A stretch of 64,000 nt of DNA from Pelobates cultripes (taxonomy: Eukaryota; Chordata; Amphibia; Anura; Pelobatidae): assembly GCA_933207985.1 (NCBI GenBank), contig OW240916.1, forward strand, positions 315,091,391 through 315,155,390, given 5' to 3'. The notes beneath the pieces are model-generated. The model was given only the letters and a program-made list of their open reading frames with translations, did not search any database and had not been told where the DNA came from. The position numbers and the translations under genes were made by a program. Positions 21,689 through 33,069 of this stretch are shown in pieces. Positions within the stretch are counted from its first letter, which is position 1, and each line of letters begins with the position of its first letter.

Positions 21689-21697
21689 CTATATAGG
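21689..21697 (+). promoter_or_regulatory. LTR TATA box
   Basis: ctatatagg lies about 85 bp upstream of the AATAAA signal, the layout expected for U3-R in a short retroviral LTR. It would drive genomic RNA synthesis by RNA polymerase II. Confidence 0.75.
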
Positions 21698-21777
21698 GAG
21701 CCTGCACCATTGTTCAGGGCTCAGAACTTGCTGTATTTTTGGTGACATTAGTCCCTCTGAGTCCCGATCGGTGATCC

Positions 21778-21783
21778 AATAAA
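21778..21783 (+). promoter_or_regulatory. LTR polyadenylation signal
   Basis: AATAAA in ccaataaagaatctc. The same signal is at 31365-31370 and 63916-63921 in the other LTRs. Confidence 0.85.
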
Positions 21784-21857
21784 GAATCTCTTCCTTCCTG
21801 AAGAAACCTGTGTCCATCTCTCTGTGCTTTGCTTCCATCAGTTTCTCCGGTATCATT

Positions 21858-21875
21858 TGGTGCATTGGCCGGGAA
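21858..21875 (+). promoter_or_regulatory. Primer-binding site for tRNA-Gly
   Basis: TGGTGCATTGGCCGGGAA, two bases after the 5' LTR. It is the exact complement of the 3' end of vertebrate tRNA-Gly(GCC), including CCA, as I know that tRNA. It primes minus-strand DNA synthesis. Copy 2 has lost this site through its 5' truncation. Confidence 0.9.
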
Positions 21876-23137
21876 GCTCATCGTTCAACGGTAGCTGAGA
21901 GGCAGAGGCGTGAGACGGTCTATCTTTGCCCACGTTCTCTACGGCTGCACCCCTGAACTTCTGCGTGGACCTCCCTTCGTCTCGGCGCCACTGGTCTGTT
22001 GTCCAGGAGATCATCGGCCTCTACGTAAGAAGTGCTGGGGTGTCCCCGTCGATGAGTGTGAACTCAGGTTCAGGAACGAGGAGGTAAGACAACTGCTGTT
22101 TTAGACGGCAGACCCACTAGGGGTATACCGATTGTGCGGTAGGCCCAAAAGGGGTTTAAATCTGTGTATGGAATCTGCCCCCTCTGTCGGAGGGAAGGAG
22201 CGAAGGCGCACCGCTCGATCGAACGCTCTTTAGTAAGACCGTTTGATCTGGTTAGTCAGGCGGGGTCCTGTGTAAATAGCCCTAGCCGGACACCGGTGTC
22301 TTGTCTAGACTAGCGTTCTAGGGTGTATATTACGTTCGCTAGGTCGGAGGGACCGGGAGACTAAGCGGCGCCTGTGTAAATTCGGTTCGCTAGCTCTCAA
22401 CCTATCTTGGCTAAGTGGGAAGGCGTGTAAATTTGGAACCCACTAGACTTTTGATAGAGTAAATAGACTAGAAGGGCAATTTTGTAAATTTCGCCCTCTA
22501 GTTCGCTATATGTGGTGTTTGGGCAGTGTGGCTAACCAAAACGGGTGTATATAGTTTTAGGTAGTCCATTCAAGGTACTGGCCAATAGTTTAGTTGGGAT
22601 TGTAAATGTGTTAAAGATTGTTAGTAAAGTGTATATCTTGTTAGATAGCGCGAGCTCAGCCGCCTAGCGAGAGTGTTAATAGTGTGTTGCTGTATCATAG
22701 TGCACGGTACCATAACCCTGTATATTTACTGACACTGTATATAAGTACTAATCATTGTCGTCTATTGCATGTTTAACATCGTAACCACTAATAATTGTAT
22801 TGTGACCTTAAATTGTGCTTTGACCTATGCTAACCGTACTGTAACCGATACTAGTAAAAGACGATGTTACTGGGGTGTGTTATAGACGGGTAATTCATAT
22901 ATAGAGAATTATAGCGTGGGTGACTGTATAGTTTCACCAAAGGGCATAATATTGATTATTTAGTGACTGGTGTAACAGCTGTGTGTGTACGGGAATTCCC
23001 TGAGTGATTATTGTGTTATTGTGTACGTTTCACTCGGTAACTGTACCACGTGGTGCTGTTGCCAGAGGAAACGGGTGTGACTGTTGAATAAGAACGCGTG
23101 CATAGTATTCGTTGTCAACGACGTTCCATTGATAAGT
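21876..23137 (+). other. Long 5' leader of ERV copy 1
   Basis: A 1.26-kb untranslated leader, longer than is common for gammaretroviruses. It has several short frames with no conserved protein motif. The part from 21992 onward is nearly identical in copy 2 (54535-55680). Packaging and translation signals would be expected here but cannot be read directly. A non-AUG frame continues upstream of gag for 18 codons. Confidence 0.7.
22083..22088 (+). promoter_or_regulatory. Predicted splice donor (leader)
   Basis: gaggaG|GTAAGA matches the vertebrate 5' splice-site consensus. It is conserved in copy 2 at 54626/54627. It pairs naturally with the acceptor upstream of env to make the env mRNA. Confidence 0.7.
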
Positions 23138-25016
23138 ATGGGCGCGTCAGAGTCAACGATTTCGGATCCCTTAGGTTGTATGGTAAAGAATTTTAAAAAG
23201 GGATTCAAAACATGTGATTTTGGGGTTAAAATGTCTCCTGTACGTTTGGTCACTTTGTGCACTAGGGAGTGGCCTATTTTGGTTGCGGCATGGCCGCCGC
23301 GTGGCAGTTTGGATCCAACCCTGGTACAGCGTGTACACGTGGCTGTATCAGGTAGGCCTGAACTTTACGGACAGTTTCCATACATTGATTGTTGGAGGCA
23401 GGCCGTAAACGACTCGCCAAAATGGATCCGGATATGCCACGAGGAGCAGTGTCGCCTCATGGTGGCCAGGACTTGGTTGTCCACTAGGACTGGTGTTAGG
23501 CCCATTTTGGACACGCCCCCTGAGTCCGAGATCCCTTTGCCGCCCCCTTACTTTCCTTTAAGAGGAAGTGACGCGAATGCAGGAAGTTCTGCACCCCTTC
23601 CCCTATTGCCCCCATCCACTTCCGCTTCCTCCTCCAGTACAGAATCCACCCCCCCTCGTATTAAAACTCCCCTTCCGGAACCAAGACCAACCCCCATTAG
23701 ATCTGAATATCCTGATTTGGCGCCACTTCAAACTTCCGGTCAAGCTTCTTCTAGCTCGGCTCGGAGTATACTATTCACTAACTTTTCCCAAAATCAAGAT
23801 CCCACATCCTCATGCCCTATTACCTCTCGACCGGAACCTTTAACTGACGCCCCTCCACGTAGCCCCATACTAACCCGACAACTGACCGGTACCCAACAAT
23901 TAAAACATTATCAGATGCCTCTTCGCCTGAATCCTGGGTCAGCCTATATCGATGCCGCAGGTCAAATGGCACATGCTGACCCAGTCTTCGTATATGTCCC
24001 GTTCACGACTACCGATCTCTTGAATTGGAAGACCCACAATTCCTCGTACACTGAGAAACCACAAGCTATGACCCATCTGTTCACCTCGATAGTTCAGACA
24101 CATAACCCGACATGGGCTGATTGCCAGCAGTTATTAATGACATTGTTCAATAATGAGGAAAGGACAAGGATTAACCAAGCAGCCATTAAGGCGCTAGAGG
24201 AGAGGGCCCGTGCTTTAAATCAAGCCAATCCGGTAGCATGGGCCGCAACACATTACCCTAACACCGATCCTGACTGGAATGTAAATGGCGCAGATATGGC
24301 TCAACTTAAAGCCTATAGAGATGCTATAATTGCTGGTATGAAAGCCGGAGGGAAGAAAGCTATTAACATGTCGAAGACAGTTGAGGTGATTCAGAAAAGT
24401 GATGAAGCGCCCAGTGTCTTTTATGACCGATTATTGGAGGCATACCGCTTGTATACCCCCTTTAATCCGGAAGACGCTGATAATTCCCGAATGGTAAACT
24501 CCGCCTTTGTCAGCCAAGTTTACGGAGATATTAAGCGTAAGCTACAGAAATTAGAAGGGTTTGCAGGTATGTCTATCACCCAACTAATGGAGGTAGCGAA
24601 CAAAGTATATATGAATAGGGAAACAGAAAGTAAGAAAGAGGAAGAGCGCAAGATGCGTAGAAAGGCAGATATGCTAGCGGTAGCGATCGCAGGCGTAGAT
24701 AGACGGGCCCAGATAGAGGCGATGGTAGATGGAATAGGGAGCCTTTGAGTAGGAATCAGTGCGCGTACTGTAAGGAAGAAGGGCATTGGAGGAACGAGTG
24801 TCCGCAAAGAGAGCAGTATGAGAGAGACTTACCCAGGGCAGGTTACGGAAACTTTAGAGGCAGAGCGAGAGGTAGAGGAGTAATGGTAATAGAGGGAGTA
24901 ATGGGAACAGAGGAAGTGTAAGGGAAGATAGGTACTATCCAGCAGCGCAAAGGTCCCGCGATAGAGAAGGTAGGGACTTTGTGGGATTGGCTGACACGGT
25001 CATGGAGGACTATTGA
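23138..25016 (+). pseudogene. gag: gag of ERV copy 1, frameshifted
   Basis: Starts at ATG 23138 (MGASES), chosen because Gly2 and Ser6 form a myristoylation signal for membrane targeting of matrix. The 18 codons before it lack an ATG. It contains a PPPY late-budding motif (residues about 135-138), a Pro/Ser-rich middle region, capsid with the major homology region (IQKSDEAPSVFYDRLLEAYR), and a Lys/Glu-rich helix. A one-base loss near 24708 relative to copy 2 causes a stop at 24746-24748, before the nucleocapsid zinc knuckle. A second 13-base loss near 24880 lies beyond. The truncated product would keep matrix and capsid but lack nucleocapsid. Confidence 0.92.
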
Positions 25017-28000
25017 TACCGACCGGGCTCCATCCCCCTTGGTCGAGCGGAGCCTATGGTCGATGTATCAATAGGTGGAAAAAGGAGTGCGTTCATGATC
25101 GACACTGGTGCTGAACATTCGGTGGTGACTAATCTAGTTGCTCCTCCATCTGGAAGAACTATTACTGTAATAGGAGCAACTGGAAGAAGTGCTGAAAAAC
25201 CGGTTCTTAAAAGTCGACTCTGTACATTGGGAGGCCACGTAGTAAAACATCAATTCCTTTATATGCCTGAGTGTCCAGTCCAATTGCTGGGACGTGATAT
25301 GCTATCCAAATTACAAGCGCAGATTACGTTCCTACCAAATGGAACAACATCCTTAAAGTTTAATGGACCCTCAGGTATTATGACATTGTCTGTACCAAAG
25401 GAAGAAGAGTGGCGACTTTATACAGTGTTGACTAGTCAAAACCCGAGGAGTGATGAATCCTTATTTAATATACCAGGAGTTTGGGCAGAGAACAACCCAC
25501 CAGGACTGGCCCGCAATATTCCACCTATTAAAATCGAACTAAAACTTGGGGTTTATCCAGTAAGCCTGAGACAATATCATATTCCGCAGAAGGCTAAGAA
25601 GAACATCCAATCTTATCTGGATAAGTTCATACGGTATGGTATCCTAAAATTCTGTACTTCCCCCTGGAACACCCCATTGCTGCCTGTTCAAAAGCCCGGT
25701 ACAGATGAGTATCGACCTGTGCAGGACTTGAGAGCAGTCAATGATGCGGTTGTTAGTATACATCCAGTCGTGCCCAATCCATATAACCTGCTTGCTTTAA
25801 TTCCGGGCGGGGCTACTTACTTTACAGTCTTAGATCTCAAAGATGCCTTCTTTTGCCTCCGAATTGCCGCAGAAAGCCAATGTATCTTCGCTTTCCAATG
25901 GGAAAATGCTGTAACGGGCTCGAAACGCCAAATGACCTGGACAAGATTGCCCCAGGGGTTTAAAAATTCACCTACCCTATTTGGTTCAGCTCTAAGTCAA
26001 GATCTACTAGATTTCGAGTCTATCCCAGGAGAGTGTGTATTATTACAATATGTAGATGACTTGTTGATAGCAGCAGTTACAAAGGAAGTATGTCAGCAAG
26101 CAACGCACGATCTACTACACATTCTCTGGAAGGCAGGATACAAGGTGTCAAGAAGGAAGGCTCAGTTGTGTTTGCCAACTGTCAAATATCTGGGATTCCA
26201 TATCTCTGAAGGTCAAAGAATTATGGGGCCAGAGAGAAAAGAAGCTGTGTGCCAAATACCCATACCCAGGAATAGAAGACAAGTGCGAGAATTCTTGGGG
26301 GCAGCAGGCTTCTGTAGGATATGGATTCCCAGCTACGCGATACTGGCAAAACCACTGTATGCAGCTATCAAAGGTACAGAGCACGACCCCTTCTTATGGA
26401 CTCAAGAACAGCAAACGGCATTCGAAGATGTGAAGAGGGCTTTGATGAGTGCCCCAGCATTAGGTCTACCTGACCACACACGGCCATTCTACCTGTATGT
26501 ACATGAGCAAAGAAGAATGGCTGTGGGAGTATTGACACAGTACTTGGGATCATGGCAAAGACCTGTTGCCTACATGTCTAAGCAACTGGATGCAGTGGCC
26601 AGCTGACTTCCACCTTGTCTAAGAGCTGTAGCTGCAGCCGCCCTGCTAGTAGCTGAAGCCGATAAACTCACTCTGGGTCAAGAACTTTATGTACGAGTTC
26701 CACATGCAGTACAGACGTTGTTGGATTACAAAGGAAATCATTGGTTTAGTAACAGCCGTATGACCAAGTATCAAGCAATGTTGTGTGAAAACCCAAGAGT
26801 GCATTTAGAGACTGTAAATACCTTAAATCCAGCTACCCTTTTGCCACAACCTACTGAAAGTCAACATGATTGTTTGGAAGTAATGGATGAAGTATTTTCA
26901 AGTAGACCAGATCTTCGTGATTTTCCCATCCAGAACCCTGATGTTCAATATTACACCGACGGCAGTAGTTATGTAAAAGAAGGGATCCGCTATGCAGGAT
27001 ATGCAGTAACAACGATAGACAAGGTGATAGAAGCTCGGTCACTGGCAAAAGGAACATCAGCACAAAAGGCAGAATTGATAGCACTGACACGAGCGTTACA
27101 ATTGGCTGAAGGTTTAAGAGTGAACATTTACACGGACTCCAAGTATGCGTTTTTAACCACTCATGCCCACGGAGCTTTGTATAAAGAAAGAGGACTATTG
27201 AATTCAGAAGGCAAAGAAATCAAATACGCAGCTGAGATCCTACAACTATTGGAAGCAGTGTGGGAGCCGAAAGAAGTCGGTATTATACATTGTCGGGCGC
27301 ATCTGAGAGGAGATGGTGATGTAACCAAAGGGAATCGGATGGCAGATAGTGCAGCTAAGCGTGCTGCTGAATCAGGAAGACAGGAATATGTGGGGCATAT
27401 AGCTGCTCTTATACCAACTCCACTGTCTCAATGGACTCCAATTTATACAGCTCAAGAAGAGGAGTGGTTAAGGACTGAACCTGGAAAGTATTTGGAGAAC
27501 AAATGGTATCAGTTAGAAGATGGAAGAATAGTTATTCCAGCATCACTAGCGGTAGAAATTGTCCAAAACTATCATAACGGGACACATTCTGGGAGAGACA
27601 GTACAGAAGAATCTCTCAGAAAACATTTCTACATACCAAGATTGTCCAACTTGACTCAGGCCATTGTACGTAGATGTGTAACGTGTGCTAAAAATAATGC
27701 AAGACAAGGACCAGTAAAGCCACCAGGAGTCCAGTTTATGGGGGGACTTCCCATGTCCGATTTACAAATTGACTATACAGTGATGCCTAAATCGGGTGGA
27801 CATCGCTACCTGCTGGTAGTGGTGTGCACCTATTCAGGCTGGGTAGAAGCATGTCCAACTCGTACAGAGAAAGCAGGAGAAGTCGTGAGATTCCTGCTAC
27901 GAGAAATAATACCCCGATATGGACTACCCTGCTCTATAGGATCGGACAATGGTCCAGCTTTTGTTCATCAGTGCCTACAACAATTGACTCATATGCTTGG

Positions 28001-28601
28001 TATAAAGTGGAGGCTTCATACGGCATATAGACCCCAGAGTTCTGGTAAGGTAGAGAGAATGAATAGAACTATTAAGAATCAGTTGGCTAAAATGTGTCAG
28101 GAAACCCAACTTAAGTGGAACGCTCTCTTGCCCATAGCTCTATTGCGAATCCGTAGTACACCTACCAGAAGGATGGGCCTCTCTCCTTTTGAAATCATGT
28201 ACGGGCGACCACCTCCCGTGCTTGGTAACTTAAGGGGGGATTTGAGTCAGTTGGGAGAAGGAATTACCCGGCAGCAGGTTGTAGAGTTGGGTAAGACTAT
28301 GGAGGAGGTACAGAAATGGGTACAAGATAGATTACCTGTGAATATTTATCCCCCAATTCATAGTTACCACCCAGGCGACCAAGTGTGGATTAAAGAGTGG
28401 AATAATGTGCCGTTAGGGCCCAAGTGGAGAGGTCCTTATGTTGTTCTTCTGTCTACCCCTACAGCGATAAAAGTAGCCGAAGTGGCTCCGTGGATACATC
28501 ACTCCAGGGTTAAACCAGCAGCAGCCGATTCCTGGCAAGTTACAGCAAATCCAGAGAATCCCTGCAAGATCCGGTTAAAACGCACGACTCAGTCGGAGTG
28601 A
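25017..28601 (+). pseudogene. pol: pro-pol of ERV copy 1, one in-frame stop
   Basis: One frame encodes protease, reverse transcriptase, RNase H and integrase. Protease has the aspartic active site DTGA (codon 25101). RT has LPQGFKNSP and the YVDD box at 26049-26060. RNase H has YTDGSS (26952) and YTDSKYAF. Integrase has the H-x3-H and C-x2-C zinc site (from 27573), the D,D(35)E triad at codons 27771, 27945 and 28053, and a C-terminal GPY-type block. The only break is TGA at 26604-26606, between RT and RNase H, where copy 2 has GGA. Otherwise open through to TGA at 28599-28601. The gag-side stop (25014-25016) is still present. Confidence 0.93.
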
Positions 28602-28630
28602 CGAGGAATCTTGTAGATTACAAATTTTAT

Positions 28631-28638
28631 TGTTTCAG
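28631..28638 (+). promoter_or_regulatory. Predicted splice acceptor upstream of env
   Basis: A T-rich tract followed by tgtttcAG|AG, 170 bases before the env ATG and just after the pol stop. It is the same in copy 2 (AG at 61187-61188). Confidence 0.6.
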
Positions 28639-28807
28639 AGACTTGGTAAGTGAGTGAGAAGGCCATAATAAAGCCTGTCCACTCACCAACGAGTGTATAA
28701 GTCAGGGAAAGTCTTGAGGGGACCCCTGTGAAGACGAGCAGAACTCCATTCCCTGCAGCCCTTACATCCTGAAAGCTGAGGTGCCTTCGCACGGACGAAG
28801 ACTGAGG

Positions 28808-30888
28808 ATGACGACGAAAGATGTATTTTTAATAATGTTTATTTATGTGTATTTTTATATTCAGGAAGGTAGAGGTACCAACACTCCTAGCTGTGAGGTA
28901 TGCATTAAGACTACAAGAACAGGTAACCATATATCCCAGACCCTAATTTGGCATTCGCAATATGAGTGTAAAGGAGATGTATCAAGATGTAGATACTTAA
29001 ATATAGAATATAGTGTGTGTCATTTAGGAGTAGGAGAACCTAAGTGCTTCAGTCCTGAGTATCAACCCCGTACAATTTGGTTGACTCTCAGAAATGGAGA
29101 TCCTCAGGGGACCCTAATTAATAAGACGGTATTAGAATCCGTATATTCTTCAGGTGCTCTGCTATTTGATGCGTGTAAAGCAATATCAAGTGGTAGAAAG
29201 CCGTGGAATGTATGTGGGGATCTTAGATGGGAGAGGACGTATGGGTCTAACGATAAATATATTTGTCCCAGTAGTAAAAATAAATATGTAAGTCCAAGAT
29301 GTCCAAATAGAGATTATAACTTCTGCCCATATTGGTCTTGTGTGGGGTGGGCGACTTGGGGACAGACAGCAGACAAGGACATGATTGTGACTAAGTTGCC
29401 TACTATCCATATTGTAAGTCTATGGAATGCAATCCAATCCATATACTTATAAATAACCCTGACAAGTTCTTAGATAAATATGGTAATTTATTTGGGTTTC
29501 AAATATATGGGACGGGTTTAGACCCTGGGACAATATTGTTTATAGGGATAGAGACTGATACGGTAACCTCCCAAACTCATCAAGTATACCATTCCTTTTA
29601 TGAAGAGATGAGCATAGATAATAAGATCCCCCATAATGCTAAAAACTTGTTCATTGATTTAGCCGAGAGTATTGCCGGTAGTCTTAATGTTACCAACTGC
29701 TATGTGTGTGGAGGTACTAACATGGGAGACCAATGGCCTTGGGAAGCAAAGGAGGTAATGTCCGGTTCTGAGGCAGTTGACCAATTAATATCTACACAAG
29801 CCGACTATCATATGAGTGTTAGAGGTAAATCTGAGTGGAGATTGAAGACCTCCATCATAGGTTATGTTTGCATAGCGAGGAAAGGAATGATGTATAATAC
29901 TTCTGTAGGAGAATTAACTTGTCTAGGGCAAAAAGCTTATGATGATGATACAAAGAATACAACTTGGTGGTCGGCTTCAAATGTCTCAGAACCATCTAAC
30001 CCGCTTGCAAGATATGCCAATTTAAAGGACGTATGGTTTGATCTATCCATCACATCTAACTGGAGAGCCCCAGCGAATTTGTACTGGATCTGTGGTAAGA
30101 AGGCCTATTCGGAGTTACCACAGGACTGGGAAGGGGCATGTGTGTTGGGTATGTTGAAACCATCCTTCTTCTTGTTGCCTATTGAAACAGGTGAGACTTT
30201 AGGTGTTAAAGTGTATGATGTGAATCATAGGAAGAAAAGGGGACCCATAGAGATAGGTGCCTGGGAAGATAATGAATGGCCTCCCCAGCGTATTATAGAT
30301 TATTATGGGCCAGCCACGTGGGCAGAGGATGGTACCTTTGGTTATAGAACCCCTATTTATATGCTCAACCGCATTATAAGGTTACAGGCGGTGGTTGAGA
30401 TCATTACTAACGAGACATCACAAGCGCTCAATCTTCTAGCGAAGCATAATACCAGGATGAGAACAGCAGTTTACCAAAATAGATTAGCCTTGGATTATCT
30501 TTTGGCAGTAGAGGGAGGTGTATGTGGGAAGTTTAACCTGAGCAATTGCTGTCTTCAAATAGATGACGAAGGGCAAGCAATAGCTGAGCTTACTAGCCAT
30601 ATGGTTAAACTAGCGCATGTGCCTACTCAGGTATGGAAAGGGTACAATCCAAGTAGTTGGTTTGGTAGCTGGTATGAGTGGTTTGGAGGGCTTAAGGCAG
30701 TGGTAGGTGGAGTCCTACTGATTTTAATGTTGTGTCTACTCCTGCCGTGTCTTATACCCTTAGTAGTTAGGTCTGTGCAAAGCCTGATAGAAAATATAGC
30801 AGAGAGGAAGGCTGCTGCACAGATAATGGCAATTTATAAATATAAGGCTCTAGATCAGGGAGAACCAATGCAGGAAGACGAGTGTTGA
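28808..30888 (+). pseudogene. env: env of ERV copy 1, frameshifted
   Basis: Encodes the same envelope precursor as copy 2, but one base is missing near 29402-29406, after the CPYWSC block. That changes the frame and gives a stop at 29450-29452. The downstream part remains open in the shifted frame to TGA at 30886-30888. It carries the CYVC motif, the RKKR cleavage site, the transmembrane-subunit cysteine motif and the membrane anchor. Apart from this break, only about three residues differ from copy 2 by eye. The in-frame start lies at 28808 (MTTKDV); the earlier GTG at 28781 is not a likely start. Confidence 0.92.
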
Positions 30889-30959
30889 AGATTCACATCA
30901 TAGGATAAGTCTGGTCTGGTTCAAAGGTAACTTGTGGTGTATGCAAACCAAGGTTAAGT

Positions 30960-31006
30960 GATGCCTCAAGTAATTGTAAAATATCAAGAGGCATCAAAGG
31001 GGGGAA
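30960..31006 (+). promoter_or_regulatory. Hairpin plus polypurine tract, ERV copy 1
   Basis: AAAGGGGGGAA (30996-31006) abuts the 3' LTR and is the expected plus-strand primer. Just upstream, GATGCCTC (30960-30967) and GAGGCATC (30988-30995) are perfect 8-bp inverted repeats with a 20-base loop. The same arrangement is in copy 2 at 63511-63557. Confidence 0.85.
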
Positions 31007-31442
31007 TGTGGTGGAATCTCGGTAAAAATAAATTTAGTAGGCCGAGATTACCACGTGGCATGTGTACGTGCATATGCTGACGTATCGATCAGTTGGTTGC
31101 ACGAGGCAAGATACGATCAGTAGTGTACGGAGCATGTGCAAGAATACAGGATGTAGTATTCCCCTCCTCCATTGTGCTGGACAAGCCATGCGGTCAAGCA
31201 GGAAGTTAATTCTTATTTGTAATGATTGGTCAAGAGAATGTGCGGGTGGAGCTTAATATGGGAGGAGTTATGTGCCTATATAGGGAGCCTGCACTATTGT
31301 TCAGGGCTCAGAACTTGCTGTATTTTTGGTGACATTAGTCCCTCTGAGTCCCGATCGGTGATCCAATAAAGAATCTCTTCCTTCCTGAAGAAACCTGTGT
31401 CCATCCCTCTGTGCTTTGCTTCCGTCAGTTTCTCCGGTATCA
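31007..31442 (+). repeat. 3' LTR of ERV copy 1 (436 bp)
   Basis: Same ends and length as the 5' LTR. Differences from the 5' LTR by eye are at the positions reading gcaagaa, gcactatt, ccatccctc and ttccgtcag here. It appears identical to the 3' LTR of copy 2. TATA is at about 31276-31284 and AATAAA at 31365-31370. Confidence 0.95.
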
Positions 31443-31446
31443 GTTA

Positions 31447-32144
31447 CAGTATTGTTTTATTCTAACGTGCGCACCGGCTGTTTATCCTGTGCGTTAAATA
31501 AATGTTATTCCTTGTTAGCGAAGGGAGGTATTTAAATTAGTTTTTCATGTTGCAATATTAATTTAAATGGAGCAGCTAGGTTGTCAAACATGTTTTTTAT
31601 CCCCTTCAGAAACAAATGCCCCCACCAAGGTATGGTAGGACTACAACTCCTATTATCAGCTGGCTGAGGGTGATTAAATCTGAATGGGCTGTTAACAAAT
31701 GTCAGGTTGTTGGTTACTTCCTGCTCTGTTAAATAAGATCTATCTATGCATTATCATCGCCAGATATCAGTTCCGGAAATACTGCAACGTGTGCTTTGCA
31801 GAAGCAAGGTTTATATATACAGTACTGTGTATATATATTTCATCTCCAAGGCAGCTGCAAATTCATCTCTGTCTAATAGCAAGCTTGTCTAGACAGTACG
31901 AGCCAGTGACATGTTCAGCTGGTTATATAATGGAGATTCTCTCTGTGTGAGTTTAGCACGTTGCCGGTCTCAGTAGCCCTGGGCATTCTATGTTACTTCG
32001 TAGCAGTTTCCTTATGAATTAATTGTTTTATTGTAAAGATCTGAAATCCTGACCCAGATTTGAATGCAGTAGCTTAAAAATCAGATTAAGTGTGATTCGC
32101 AGACTTTTATTGAGGTGCTCTCGTGAGTTTATCTGCATTTGTTG
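31447..32144. other. No gene seen
   Basis: Ordinary AT-rich flank of the provirus insertion site with no recognisable repeat. Confidence 0.5.
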
Positions 32145-33069
32145 CGCAATAATTTTATTAAAGGACACGGAGGCTCCTATTATGCTTATCTCTTTCTTTA
32201 TTCCTCAGCAGAAAAAGAAAGGATATTAAAGATATTGTGGATATTAAATAATAACATCATTTATTCCAAAGGGTTAACCACATTTAACATATTAACCAAT
32301 GAGAGTGTTCCTAGCACAATAATGTCCCATGTGACCCTAAGCCACTCTTCTTTCCTTTGCTGTTGCCTGCTCAGCTAAGTACAATTTTTTTTCTCTCTCT
32401 CTCATATTTGGGAATATTCCATTAATGTTTATATATTTTGGGTTCATTTGCCCTTTAATTTCCCTTGTTTGCTTTATTTATGCATTTTTTTGCCCTTTTC
32501 TGTGGTAAATTATTTGTTGTTATTACTGTTTTCCTCATCCCTCCCTCCCTCCCTCCCCCATCTCTGTTTTTTCTTCCCTCAGTCTCCTGGTCGGTTTGAT
32601 TATTTTCCGACCAGGTTTACCTCCTGCCTAGAGGGGAACCAAAACCTGAGGCTCCCTCCTCACACCGGGTACCGTTTTCCGCGGTCCTGGCGGTTCGCGG
32701 CTTTAGCCGCGACTACCGCCGCACCCGCATGCGCACATCACGAGTGCGCATCGCGGTGGCCATATTAAGGTTGGCAGTTTTGCCGCGCTTTTTCTAGCGA
32801 GGCCAATACTGCTCGTTCGGGGGCGGGATTTTCACAGCTCAGTTGCTGGGCAGGTTACCCGTGCTCCCCAGGAATTTATTCCTGACGCAACACTCGGTAA
32901 GCTTGATTTACTTTTACTATTGTGCTGATTAGCAGTTTTTTCTGTGCCTACTAGCTGTCAAATTCCCATTGTATCCATGTTAATAGGAATAAATCATCCT
33001 TGCCCTTCAGTTCCTTGGCCCTCCTTTAAATAGTTTGCGCCTGTCACTCTTATTCAGTTAAATTGTAAC

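Larger units (their letters stand above)
21420..21855 (+). repeat. 5' LTR of ERV copy 1 (436 bp)
   Basis: TG...CA ends (TGTGGTGGAATC ... CTCCGGTATCA). It holds a TATA box (ctatatagg, 21689-21697) and AATAAA (21778-21783), so U3, R and U5 can be placed. An 8-bp inverted repeat AATCTCGG/CCGAGATT near its start (about 21428-21462) can form a hairpin. It differs from the 3' LTR of the same provirus at four positions by eye and has the same length. Confidence 0.95.
21416..31446 (+). mobile_element. Endogenous retrovirus, copy 1 (full length, class I)
   Basis: A complete provirus of 10,023 bp (21420-31442) flanked by a 4-bp duplication GTTA (21416-21419 and 31443-31446), the size gammaretroviruses make. 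Order: 5' LTR, primer site for tRNA-Gly, 1.26-kb leader with splice donor, gag, same-frame pro-pol, splice acceptor, env, polypurine tract, 3' LTR. Gag, pol and env belong to the gammaretrovirus-like class I group: one zinc knuckle, pol following gag in the same frame after a stop, CXXC in the surface unit, and an immunosuppressive-like heptad region in the transmembrane unit. Gag and env each carry frameshifts and pol one stop, so this copy is defective. Confidence 0.95.

Noticed and set aside
21910..22104. 64-residue frame in the retroviral leader
   Set aside because: No motif; its beginning is absent from copy 2 through the truncation, so coding cannot be tested.
23084..23137. Upstream start for gag
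   Set aside because: It begins at TTG with no ATG; the ATG at 23138 gives a myristoylation signal as expected for Gag.
23008..23262. Minus-strand 84-residue frame present in both ERV copies
   Set aside because: It is antisense to the start of gag and is conserved only because the copies are near-identical.
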